A DNA stretch of 64,000 nt from Longimicrobium sp. Lineage in GTDB: Bacteria; Gemmatimonadota; Gemmatimonadetes; Longimicrobiales; Longimicrobiaceae. A program made the position numbers and the translations under genes. The DNA is taken from contig DASVTZ010000203.1 in NCBI GenBank assembly GCA_036387335.1, positions 91,969-155,968 on the forward strand. The letters run 5' to 3'. Positions 56,030 to 63,985 of the stretch are shown piece after piece (position 1 is the stretch's first letter; the number at the start of each line of letters is the position of its first letter). Under the pieces are notes generated by a model. The model ran no database searches. It saw only the letters and a list, made by a program, of their open reading frames with translations, and had not been told where the DNA came from.

Positions 56030-56284
56030 ATGCGCGTACGTACCATTAGCCTCTCCGCTCTTGCCCTCGGCATCCTGATCGGCGCGGGCGGCTGCTCGTC
56101 GGAGTCGCCCACCTCGCCGCTCGCACCCGGCACCATCTCCGCCGCCAAGGGCGGGTACATGGGCGGGGTCCAGCGCGACACCACCCGCAGCTCCGTCAGC
56201 GGCGGCTACATGGGCGGCGTGATGGGCCGCGGCGCCGACGGCGAAGCGACCATCAGCGGCGGCTACATGGGCGGCGTCCAGTAA
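56030..56284 (+). CDS. Tiny lipoprotein with three GGYMGGV repeats
   Basis: An 84-residue protein: signal SLSALALGILIGAGGC with Cys22, then a short Ser/Pro linker and three repeats of GGYMGGV (near residues 41, 58 and 76), each followed by Q or M and a short polar spacer (RDTTRSS, GRGADGEAT). It ends exactly on a repeat (GGYMGGVQ). Gly-Tyr-Met repeats suggest an amyloid-like, adhesive or metal-binding surface peptide. It has its own promoter and terminator. I know no matching family. Confidence 0.75.
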   Translation: MRVRTISLSALALGILIGAGGCSSESPTSPLAPGTISAAKGGYMGGVQRDTTRSSVSGGYMGGVMGRGADGEATISGGYMGGVQ

Positions 56285-56312
56285 CCGGGCCGCCACGCTT
56301 GATGCATACCGG

Positions 56313-56353
56313 CGCGCCTGGAAAGCTCCGCGACGAGCTTTCCAGGCGCGTTT
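56313..56353 (+). terminator. Rho-independent terminator
   Basis: CGCGCCTGGAAAGCTC pairs perfectly (16 bp) with GAGCTTTCCAGGCGCG, then TTTGCT. It closes the GGYMGGV lipoprotein transcript before the HD-GYP gene. Confidence 0.88.
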
Positions 56354-56381
56354 GCTCCACCTCTCTTGACGGTCCGGCCGG

Positions 56382-57977
56382 GTGAACGACGACCAGCAGC
56401 AGCGTCTCGACGCCGCTTCCGCCCTGGAACGCGTCGGCTTGTGGGAAGAAGCCTCCCGCAGCTTGGACGCGGTATACCGCTCCGCCCTCGAACAGCAAGA
56501 TTTTCCTACTTCGATGGAGGCGCTGGCGCGGCTGGCGTACTGCCACTCCCGCGCGGGCGAGTTCGCCACCGCGCAGCACGAGTTCGCGCGCGTGCTGGAG
56601 CTGGCGGAGGCGCAGAACGTTCCCTCCATGCGAGGCCGCGCGCTGAACGGGATGGGGGACCTGGCCCGGCTCAGCGGCAACATGGGCGAGGCTGAGCGCC
56701 TCTTTCACAGGGCGTACCGGTGCGGCGAGGAGTCCGGCGACCCGGTGCTGCTGGGGAACGCGGCACAGAACCTGGGGATCCTCGCCAACATCCGCGGCGA
56801 CCTGCAGGGAGCGCGGGACTACTACCTCAAGGGGCTGGAGCACATCCGCCGGGGCGGAACCGAGAGCGGGCGCGTCACGGTGCTCAACAACCTGGGGATG
56901 CTGCACGTGGACCTGGGCGAGCTGGACCAGGCGGCGCGCCTCTTCGACGAAGCGCTGGAGATCTGCCAGCGCTTGGGCGACGTGGTGCGTGCCGGGATCA
57001 TCCACGTCAACCGCGCCGAGCTCTACGTGGCCGCGGGCGACCTGCTGCGTGCACGGGAGAGCTGCGACGAGGGGTTCGAGATCTTCAGCCAGACTGGTGA
57101 CAACCTCAACCAGGCGGAGGCGCTGCGCTTCTACGGCGTGATCTACCGGAAGAGTGGAAAGCCGCACCTGGCCGCCATCCACCTGCAGCGCGCGGCCGAC
57201 ATCGCCGCCCAGCGCGACCCGCTGCTGGAGGCGGAGGCGCAGCGTGAGCTGGCGCTGGTGCTGCGCGAGCTGGGGAGGAACCGCGACGCGCTCGCCGCGC
57301 TGAACCGCTCCCACACCCTCTTCACCGGGCTCCAGGCGCAGACGGACACCGCCGACATCCAGGGGCGGATCGACCAGCTGGAGACGGACTTCCTGGTGCT
57401 GGTGCAGCAGTGGGGCGAGTCTATCGAAGCCAAGGACCGCTACACGGTGGGGCACTGCCTGCGCGTGGCCGACTACGCGTGCCGGCTGGCGGAAAAGGTG
57501 GGGATCGCCCCGCACGAGATGGTGTGGTTCCGCATGGGGGCCTTTCTGCACGACCTGGGGAAGATCGAGGTGCCGGAGGAGGTGCTGAACAAGCCCGGCC
57601 GGCTGACCGACGAGGAGCGCGCCCTGATGGAGCGCCACCCGGTGACCGGCGAGGCGATGCTGGGAAGCGTGGACTTTCCGTGGGACATCCGCCCCATGGT
57701 GCGCTCGCACCACGAGCGGTGGGACGGCGGCGGCTACCCGGACCGGCTGGTGGGGGAGGCGATCCCCTTTTCCGCGCGCATCCTGCGCGTGGCCGACGTC
57801 TTCGACGCGCTGACCACCGCGCGCAGCTACCGCCGCCCCCTCACCCCCGCCGAGGCGATGGCGATCATGGTGGAGGACCAGGGCTCCTTCGACGCGCAGA
57901 TCTTCGCCGCATTCCAGGAGCTCTTCCCGGAGCTGAGCGTCACCGCGGAACAGGCCTCCTCAATTTACCCCGACTAG
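56382..57977 (+). CDS. TPR-repeat HD-GYP domain protein (cyclic-di-GMP phosphodiesterase)
   Basis: A 531-residue cytosolic protein. Residues 1-345 are about eight tetratricopeptide repeats (MRGRALNGMGDLARLSGNMG, LGNAAQNLGILANIRGDLQG, LNNLGMLHVDLGELDQAARL). Residues 350-525 are an HD-GYP domain: TVGHCLRVADYACRLAEKVG, GAFLHDLGKIEVPEEVLNKP, and HHERWDGGGYPDRLVGEAIP (GYP about 450), then DVFDALTTARSYRRPLTPAE. It should hydrolyse cyclic di-GMP, with the TPR part recruiting partners. The GTG start 56382 lies 29 bases past a terminator. Confidence 0.93.
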   Translation: MNDDQQQRLDAASALERVGLWEEASRSLDAVYRSALEQQDFPTSMEALARLAYCHSRAGEFATAQHEFARVLELAEAQNVPSMRGRALNGMGDLARLSGNMGEAERLFHRAYRCGEESGDPVLLGNAAQNLGILANIRGDLQGARDYYLKGLEHIRRGGTESGRVTVLNNLGMLHVDLGELDQAARLFDEALEICQRLGDVVRAGIIHVNRAELYVAAGDLLRARESCDEGFEIFSQTGDNLNQAEALRFYGVIYRKSGKPHLAAIHLQRAADIAAQRDPLLEAEAQRELALVLRELGRNRDALAALNRSHTLFTGLQAQTDTADIQGRIDQLETDFLVLVQQWGESIEAKDRYTVGHCLRVADYACRLAEKVGIAPHEMVWFRMGAFLHDLGKIEVPEEVLNKPGRLTDEERALMERHPVTGEAMLGSVDFPWDIRPMVRSHHERWDGGGYPDRLVGEAIPFSARILRVADVFDALTTARSYRRPLTPAEAMAIMVEDQGSFDAQIFAAFQELFPELSVTAEQASSIYPD

Positions 57978-58015
57978 CGATCATTCCGCGCCACCACTCA
58001 TACAAGCCGTCCATT

Positions 58016-59269
58016 TTAGACGATGGCGGGCTCGCCGAGCTCCAGCTCCACGCCGCGGGTGCGGAGGAGCCGCTCGAGCGCCTCACCGATCTTGTTGTTG
58101 GGAGTGGAGGCCCCGGCGGTGATCCCCACCACCAGCGGCCCGGATGGGATCCAGTCCTCCGCCTCCGCCTCGGGCGCGTCGAGCGGGGTGCCGGCGGGCT
58201 TGAAGCGGATCGTCCCCCGCTCCGGATCGATGCAATCCGCGTCGGCGATGTGGTAGGTGACGGTGTGGCGGGCGCAGAGGATCGCCAGGTGGTTGGTGTT
58301 GGACGAGTTGTATCCCCCCACCACCAGCATCACGTCGGGCGGCCCCTGCGGCCCTTCCACCAGCTTCACCACCGCGTCCTGCCGCTCCTGCGTGGCTGAG
58401 CAGATGGTGTCGAAGGAGCGGAAGTGCGCCGCCAGGTCGTCCGCCCCGAAGCGCCGCGCCATCGACTTCCCCACCTCCGCCGCAATCGCCAGCGAGTCGC
58501 CGGAGAGCATCGTCGTCTGGTTGGCCACCCCGATGCGGTCCAGGTGGAGGTCGGGGTCAAAGCCGGCCGACGTCTTCCGCGCGAAGTGCTCCATGAACGC
58601 GTCGCGGGTGAGGGCCCCGGGGACGCGCTCCACGTAGTCCATCACCAGCCGCGCCTCGTCCATGTCGAAGACGATGACGTAGTGCCCGCCTGCGTGCTTG
58701 AGCGCCTGGCTGGCGGTGGCGCGCGTCTCCTCGTGGCGGTACTTGCCGTGGATGAGCGAGGTGTACCCGTCGCGCGCGTACTGCTCCACGCGCTTCCACA
58801 CGTTCAGCACGCTGCCGCAGGTGGTGTCCACCAGCACGCAGCCGACCGTTTGGAGCCGCCGGAAGTCCTCGGTGGTGGCGCCGAAGGCGGGAAGGATCAC
58901 CACGTCGTCCGGCGTCAGCCCGCCGAAGTCGAACTCGCCGTCCGCGCCGGGGCGCAGGAAGACGATCCCCATGCCGGTGAGGCGCTGGTTGATGTGCGGG
59001 TTGTGGATGATCTCGCCGAGGAGGAAGACGCGGCGGTCGGGGAAGTGGAGGCGCGTCTCGTACGCGTAGTCCACGGCCCGGTCGACGCCGTAGCAGAAGC
59101 CGAACTCCTCCGCGAGCCGTACCGTCACCTGGAGGTCGCCCTCGCCGAAGCGGTCCTCGTAGCCGCGCGCGCGGATCCGCTCCACCAGCGCGCTGTGGTA
59201 CTCGGACCGGATGAGCGGCTCGATCTCCTTCTTCCGGCCGAAGCCGCGGCGAAAGTACGTCTGTTCCAT
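58016..59269 (-). CDS. ispH: 4-hydroxy-3-methylbut-2-enyl diphosphate reductase
   Basis: A 417-residue Fe-S enzyme for the last step of the MEP isoprenoid pathway. It is the longer, plant/cyanobacterial-type form with an N-terminal extension (FGRKKEIEPLIRSEYHSALV). The three cluster ligands are C59 (FGFCYGV), C151 (VDTTCGSV) and C290 (FDTICSAT). IIHNPHINQRL, VGGYNSSNTNHLA and TAGASTPNN are the substrate-binding motifs. Length and motifs are complete. Monocistronic, convergent with the HD-GYP gene. Confidence 0.97.
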   Translation of the reverse strand: MEQTYFRRGFGRKKEIEPLIRSEYHSALVERIRARGYEDRFGEGDLQVTVRLAEEFGFCYGVDRAVDYAYETRLHFPDRRVFLLGEIIHNPHINQRLTGMGIVFLRPGADGEFDFGGLTPDDVVILPAFGATTEDFRRLQTVGCVLVDTTCGSVLNVWKRVEQYARDGYTSLIHGKYRHEETRATASQALKHAGGHYVIVFDMDEARLVMDYVERVPGALTRDAFMEHFARKTSAGFDPDLHLDRIGVANQTTMLSGDSLAIAAEVGKSMARRFGADDLAAHFRSFDTICSATQERQDAVVKLVEGPQGPPDVMLVVGGYNSSNTNHLAILCARHTVTYHIADADCIDPERGTIRFKPAGTPLDAPEAEAEDWIPSGPLVVGITAGASTPNNKIGEALERLLRTRGVELELGEPAIV

Positions 59270-59390
59270 CGGTGGGACGGGTACGGTGTGGGGGATAGGA
59301 CGGCTCTGCGCTCAGTACCCGCGGGCGGTGCCGGAGTGCCGAGGGGTGCGTTAGTGCGTTAGTGCGGTCCGAGGGCCCGTCCCCCGCGGT

Positions 59391-59579
59391 TGTCATCCTG
59401 AGAGAGCCGCCTGCGCCGTACTCCGCGGCGCACGCCGGACTTTCTGCGGCGAAGGAAGGATCTAGCCGGCGAGGCAAGAGGCCCGGTGTGAACGACCAAG
59501 CCCGCGCAGTAGATCCTTCGCTCCGCGCCAGAGGGTGGAGCACCGGCGAGACAGGTGCGGCGCGTCACTCAGGATGACA
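59391..59579. repeat. TGTCATCCTGAG element, copy 3 (189 bp)
   Basis: Ends TGTCATCCTGAG / CTCAGGATGACA. Inside, GAAGGATCTAGCC pairs with GCAGTAGATCCTTCGC. It is flanked on the left by (GTGCGTTA)2 at 59346-59367 and on the right by the long 8-bp array at 59595-59677, the same composite design as copy 1. Confidence 0.88.
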
Positions 59580-59594
59580 GGAGAGGAGCGACCC

Positions 59595-59677
59595 GCACTC
59601 ACGCACTCACGCACTCACGCACTCACGCACTCACGCACTCACGCACTCACGCACTCACGCACTCACGCACTCACGCA
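59595..59677. repeat. 8-bp tandem repeat, about ten copies of GCACTCAC
   Basis: An 83-bp uninterrupted array of GCACTCAC, the inverse of GTGCGTGA. The perfect identity of the units suggests recent slippage expansion. It lies upstream of the GT51-like gene; no gene is present between IspH (59269) and 59780. Confidence 0.92.
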
Positions 59678-59779
59678 ACTTCCTTCCCACCCGCCGCCTG
59701 TCGCAACGGCGGTGGGGGGAATACTTTTTGCCCCCCGCACGCGCAATCTGCACGGGCGACACAGACTCCGGGGGACGGG

Positions 59780-60661
59780 ATGGCAGGGAGGCAGTCGAAG
59801 GGGAAGATGCTGGAGGGGGCGCCGCCCAAGCCGCGAGCCACGCGCCGCGCCGCCGACACCGGCAAGGGGAGCGGCACGCGCAACGCCGCCCTCGTCCTGC
59901 TGGCCGTCATCACCGTGGGCACGGTGGGGGCGATCGGCGGCTTCGCGTGGGCGATGTGGGGGCGGCTGGACCACGGCCTCCTGGCCCAGCGCGAGGCCGC
60001 CCGCCACCGCCCGGATTGGGTGCGGCTGGACGAGCTGCCGCGCCACGTTCCCGATGCCTTCACCGCCGTGGTGGACACCGCGTCGTTCCGGCGCGTGCCG
60101 CCCGAAGAGCGCGGCCGCAATCCCATGCTCTCGCGCGACCTGGTGCGCCAGGTGCATCGCCTGGCCAACGGCGGCGTGGGCGGCGACGCGCGCGAGCTGG
60201 TGATGTCGCCGCTTCTGGAGAACGCCCTCTCCAAGCGTGGGCTCTTCGAGCTGTACCTCAACCGCATCTCGATGGGGCGCACCGGCGACTGGCCGGTGTA
60301 CGGCGTCTTCCACGCGTCGCGCGAGTACTTCGGCAAGGACCCGCGCAAGCTCTCGCTGGCAGAGGCGGCCACGCTGGCGGGGATCCTCCTTCCCCCCGCC
60401 CTTCCCTCGCCCGAGCAGAGCCCGGGGCCCGTGGGCGCGCGCCGCAATGAGGTGCTGCGGCGCATGCTGGAGGCGGGGCGCATCACCCCCGCCGCGTACC
60501 GCCAGGCCGCCCGCGAGCCGCTCGCCTTCCAGCCCGGCGCGGACTACGCCCCCATGGCGCGCCCCGTGGACTGGAAGCGCGAGCCGGAGGTCATCCGCCT
60601 GCCGCCGGAGCTGCGGCCGAGTCTGCAGCCGGACTCGGCCCAGGGGCCGGCTCCGGAGTAG
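59780..60661 (+). CDS. GT51 transglycosylase-like membrane protein lacking the catalytic Glu
   Basis: A 293-residue protein with one membrane helix (about 35-58, LVLLAVITVGTVGAIGGFAW). The GT51 motif near the substrate helix is well kept: ELYLNRISMGRTGDWPVYGV, then FHASREYFGKDPRKLSLAEA and ATLAGILLP. But the first motif, normally EDxxFxxHxG with the catalytic Glu, reads VVDTASFRRV (97-106), so Glu is Val. It may be a non-catalytic peptidoglycan-binding relative. ATG 59780 lies after a GGGGGACGGG ribosome site. Confidence 0.8.
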   Translation: MAGRQSKGKMLEGAPPKPRATRRAADTGKGSGTRNAALVLLAVITVGTVGAIGGFAWAMWGRLDHGLLAQREAARHRPDWVRLDELPRHVPDAFTAVVDTASFRRVPPEERGRNPMLSRDLVRQVHRLANGGVGGDARELVMSPLLENALSKRGLFELYLNRISMGRTGDWPVYGVFHASREYFGKDPRKLSLAEAATLAGILLPPALPSPEQSPGPVGARRNEVLRRMLEAGRITPAAYRQAAREPLAFQPGADYAPMARPVDWKREPEVIRLPPELRPSLQPDSAQGPAPE

Positions 60662-61160
60662 CGCTCTCGGGGCGGGAGAGGTGCGCCTCCATCAGGCGCC
60701 ACTCCCCGCGTTCGCGCACGAAGACGCCGCTCATCCGCAGCAGCACCGGGTCGGTGGCCGCCGAGGTGGAGAGGAGCTGCAGGTGGGTGGAGAACCACCC
60801 CATCCCCTGCGACGCGCTCACCCGCAGGTCCGGCGTGCGCACCACGGTGGGCGCCGCGATCGCCAGCTCCGCCACCGCCGCGCGCACCCCCGCCGCGCCG
60901 AAGCGCACCATCCCGTCGTTCCCCTCCACCCCCACCACCGCGGCCATGGAGTCCGGCGCCAGCGCCTGCACGGCGTCGCCGGTGTCCATCCGCCCCAGCG
61001 CCTCGGCGAAGACGCGCACTCGCGAGCGGATCTCGTTGGCGGCTTCCTGGCGGTCGACGACGGCCGGGTCAGGGTGGTTGTAGAACTCGGGCGGGGTGCG
61101 CTTCACGTCGCACCCGGCGAGGGCGGCGAGCGCGGCGGCGGCGGCTAGGGACCGGTACAC
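60591..61160 (-). CDS. NTF2/SnoaL-like lipoprotein
   Basis: A 189-residue lipoprotein (AALAALAGC, C17) with an NTF2-like alpha-beta barrel: NEIRSRVRVFAEALGRMDTG, AVVGVEGNDGMVRFGAAGVR and GVFVRERGEWRLMEAHLSRP, the last being the typical closing strands of SnoaL/DUF4440 proteins. It has a Pro/Ala-rich tail (about 165-189) that overlaps the end of the convergent GT51-like gene by 71 bp. GTG start 61160. Ligand unknown. Confidence 0.75.
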   Translation of the reverse strand: MYRSLAAAAALAALAGCDVKRTPPEFYNHPDPAVVDRQEAANEIRSRVRVFAEALGRMDTGDAVQALAPDSMAAVVGVEGNDGMVRFGAAGVRAAVAELAIAAPTVVRTPDLRVSASQGMGWFSTHLQLLSTSAATDPVLLRMSGVFVRERGEWRLMEAHLSRPESATPEPAPGPSPAADSAAAPAAGG

Positions 61161-61343
61161 GGTTCTCCGGGTGCACGTTACGAAAGGGCGCGGGGCTGTC
61201 CACAAGATGCGGTCACCCCTTTCCCTGTCAAGCCGCGCGCCACCGTGGCTGAAGTGTACCAGCCCCGCAAGTCCTTGACGCCCGGGCGGGGTGACGCCAT
61301 CGTCCATCCGTTCCCGCTTGAGACCACGCATGTTTTTCGGCAG

Positions 61344-62051
61344 ATGATCTGGTTCGGCAAGCTTTCCAAGATCTTCGAGGCTCCGGCCGGCTTCACGCTC
61401 GCGCCCGGCGGCGACGATGCCACGCGGATGGAGCAGGCGCTCCGCTGGGTGGCCGCGCGCGCGCCGCAGCTGGAGGGCGCCGCGCTGCTGGACGCCCTGG
61501 CCGGCACCGGCTGGGTGGACCGGGCGACCGCCGCGCGCCTCCTCCCCGCCTTTCGCGGCTTCGACGCGGACCGGGTGTTCGCCGAGTCGCTCCGCTCCCT
61601 CTCGCTCCGCGGCGACACGGCGGCCGACGAGTTCCGCGCCCGCGTGGGCCGCGTGGTGGAGGACCTGACGGGCGACGCGCGGCTGGACGCGCTCGGCCCC
61701 GAGCAGGCGATCCGCTTCAGCCACGGCGAGCGCCAGGGTGTGGTGCTCGCCTATCCGCAGGTGTCGTTTACGCTTGGCGGCTCCGCTATGAAGGCCGTCA
61801 CCGCCGCCATCGAGGAGCTCCCCGACACGCTGGTGATCGTCGCGCGGAACTTCGCCGAGGGTGCGGAGGCGCAGCTGCGCTCGGTGCTCGACCGCAGCGA
61901 GCTTCCCGGCACGCTGGTGACGGTGAACCTGCTGCTGGGCATGCGCGCGATCGCCTTGAAGTACCAGCCCTCGCCGGACCGCGTGATCGATCTGCTCGGG
62001 GCGGGCGGGGCGCTACGGTCGCGGGACATCGCGGCGCTGGGGGACCGGTAG
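61344..62051 (+). CDS. Hypothetical protein
   Basis: A 235-residue soluble protein. MIWFGKLSKIFEAPAGFTLA opens it. The helical first half (QALRWVAARAPQLEGAALLD) is followed by an alpha/beta half with AIRFSHGERQGVVLAYPQVS, ELPDTLVIVARNFAEGAEAQ and TLVTVNLLLGMRAIALKYQP. The second half resembles the nuclease-like C-terminus of some restriction-type proteins only loosely; I do not assign it. ATG 61245 is an alternative start. Confidence 0.55.
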   Translation: MIWFGKLSKIFEAPAGFTLAPGGDDATRMEQALRWVAARAPQLEGAALLDALAGTGWVDRATAARLLPAFRGFDADRVFAESLRSLSLRGDTAADEFRARVGRVVEDLTGDARLDALGPEQAIRFSHGERQGVVLAYPQVSFTLGGSAMKAVTAAIEELPDTLVIVARNFAEGAEAQLRSVLDRSELPGTLVTVNLLLGMRAIALKYQPSPDRVIDLLGAGGALRSRDIAALGDR

Positions 62052-62053
62052 GA

Positions 62054-62310
62054 GGGGAATGGGGAATGGGGAATGGGGGGGTACGGCCCGCCGCGAGAGT
62101 TCGTGGCGGGCCGGATGCGTTGGTGCGCTGCGGGGTCCCCCTCTCCCCGGCCCTCTCCCCCGCAAGCGGGGGAAAGGGTGCACTCCGCCTGTAACCCGGC
62201 ATCTGTGGCAGGGGCGGGGTTTATCGCGCCCTCGCCTTCGCTTCCGCGACCCCTGCCACCCGCACCCCAATCCTCGTAGGGGCAGCCCCACGTGGCTGCC
62301 CGTGCTTTCC
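62054..62310. repeat. GGGGAAT arm plus GTAGGGGC-type mosaic in a 309-bp gap
   Basis: (GGGGAAT)3 at 62054-62074, a CTCTCCCCGGCCCTCTCCCC block at 62144-62165, GGGGCGGGGTTTATCGCGCC at 62213-62232 and TAGGGGCAGCCCCACGTGGC at 62277-62296. These are the same families as elsewhere in the window. No gene or promoter is recognised. Confidence 0.7.
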
Positions 62311-62360
62311 GCCACTCCGTGGCTTGATGTTGGGTACGGATCACCACGCGGCGCTGTGCT

Positions 62361-63806
62361 TCACGCGATCCCCCGCCCCACCTCGCGGAGGCCGTCCAGG
62401 AGGCGGTCCAGGTGCTCGTCGGCGGTGTGGGGGTTGATCAGGGTCACGCGGAGGACGCGGCGGCCGTTGAGGACGGTGGTGGTGATCCAGCCGGCGCCGC
62501 TCTCGTTGTAGCGGCGGCGGAGCTCGGACTGGAAGTCATCGCCGCGCTCGGGGAGGTGGCGGAAGCAGAGGATGTTGGACTCCGGCGCGTGCTCCGGCTC
62601 GAAGTCCGGGGCGGCGGCCAGTTTGGCGTGCAGCGAGTGCGTGGCGCGCACCGTCGTCTCCAGCAGGGCCGCGAAGTGGTCCGCGCCGTGGTGCTGGAGC
62701 GCGATCCACAGCTTCAGCGCGTCGAAGCGGCGCGAGCATTGGAGCGTCATCCGCCCCGCGTCCCAGGAGCGGTCGTCGCCAGGGCGTGTGTGGAAGAGGT
62801 ACGGCGCCTTCTGCCGGAACGCGGCGTCGAGGTGGCGGCGATCGCGCACCAGCACGGCGCCGGTGGACATCGGCATCCACATCATCTTGTGCGGGTCCCA
62901 GGCGATGGAGTCCGCGCGCTCGATGCCGCGCACCAGGTGCCGCAGCCCGTCCGAGAGCAGGAACGACGCGCCGTGGGCGCCATCCACGTGCATCCACACG
63001 CCCTCGCGCGCGCACACGTCCGCGATCTCGTCCAGCGGGTCGAAGAGGCCCGTGGCGGTGCTGCCGGCCGTCGCGCTCACGGCGAAGGGGATGCGCCCCT
63101 CGCGCTTCAGCGTGCGGAGCGCGTCGTGGAGCGCCGCGGGATCCATCTTCCCGCCGCGGTCCGCGACGGAGACGACGGCCTCGCTCCCCAGCCCCATTAA
63201 CCCCGCGGTGCGCTCCACCGAGTAGTGCGAGTGGCCGGATACGAGGAGGACCGCGCGCTCCGCATCTGCGGTGCGCGCGATTCCGTCCGTCCAGCTTCCG
63301 GGAAAGCGTGCCTCGCGGGCGGCGAGAAGGCCCGTAAGGTTCGCCACGCTCCCGCCCGAGACGAGCGTCCCCTCCGCCGTGGCGGGGAAGCCGGCGGCGG
63401 ACACCAGCCAGCGCATCACCTGCGCCTCTACCAGCGTGCCCGTCGGGGACATCTCCCACACGGCGAGCGACTGGTTGAGGAGCGACGCGAGCGCATCCGC
63501 CAGCACCGCGTGCGGGAGCGGCGGCGCCACCTGGTGGCCCATGTACATCGGGTTGGCGAAGTGGATCGCGTCGCCCACGACGTTCTCCCAGACATCGTCC
63601 CACACCTCGCCGGCGGGGCGGCCGTCGCGGGGGAGAGGCTCGGCGAAGCGGCGCGCCAGGTCGCCCGGGGCGTGCGGGGTGGAGACGGGGCGCTCGTCCA
63701 CCGTGGCCAGGTAGTCGGCCATCTGGTCGATCAGGCGGTGGCCGTGCTCGCGAAGTGTCTCGGCGGCGGTGAGGGCGCCGGTGTTGGTTTCTGTGTGGGT
63801 CGACAT
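62361..63806 (-). CDS. Group II PLP-dependent decarboxylase (aromatic-L-amino-acid decarboxylase-like)
   Basis: A 481-residue PLP enzyme. HRLIDQMADYLATVDERPVS opens it, HFANPMYMGHQVAPPLPHAV and GTLVSGGSVANLTGLLAARE are the cofactor phosphate region, VSGHSHYSVERTAGLMGLGS holds the stacking His, WMHVDGAHGASFLLSDGLRH the Asp, and SIAWDPHKMMWMPMSTGAVL the PLP lysine (about 307). ASNILCF-type sequence near the C-terminus (here PESNILCFRHLPERGDD) is typical. The substrate may be an aromatic amino acid, glutamate, diaminobutyrate or similar; it cannot be decided. It stands alone between repeat-filled gaps. Confidence 0.9.
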   Translation of the reverse strand: MSTHTETNTGALTAAETLREHGHRLIDQMADYLATVDERPVSTPHAPGDLARRFAEPLPRDGRPAGEVWDDVWENVVGDAIHFANPMYMGHQVAPPLPHAVLADALASLLNQSLAVWEMSPTGTLVEAQVMRWLVSAAGFPATAEGTLVSGGSVANLTGLLAAREARFPGSWTDGIARTADAERAVLLVSGHSHYSVERTAGLMGLGSEAVVSVADRGGKMDPAALHDALRTLKREGRIPFAVSATAGSTATGLFDPLDEIADVCAREGVWMHVDGAHGASFLLSDGLRHLVRGIERADSIAWDPHKMMWMPMSTGAVLVRDRRHLDAAFRQKAPYLFHTRPGDDRSWDAGRMTLQCSRRFDALKLWIALQHHGADHFAALLETTVRATHSLHAKLAAAPDFEPEHAPESNILCFRHLPERGDDFQSELRRRYNESGAGWITTTVLNGRRVLRVTLINPHTADEHLDRLLDGLREVGRGIA

Positions 63807-63869
63807 CGTTTGTTCGTCGGGTGGGTCGGATGCGCAAATCTAATGTTGGTTGCGCATCCCGGCACCGGC

Positions 63870-63985
63870 GCGGCGGCGGGCACGGGCGGCCACATGGGGC
63901 CGCCCCTACAAGGCATCGGTGCCGGAAGGCAGGGGTCGGATGGTGGCGGAGGAGGGCAGACACGCAGGTCTGCCCCTACAGGTGT
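63870..63985. repeat. GTAGGGGC-type repeat mosaic at right edge
   Basis: CACGGGCGGCCACATGGGGC and GGGCAGACACGCAGGTCTGC followed by CCCTACA are two hairpin units of the dispersed family. The remaining bases of 63807-64000 show no gene. Confidence 0.7.

Noticed and set aside
59595..59677. CRISPR array
   Set aside because: The repeats are 8 bp with no spacers; this is a microsatellite.
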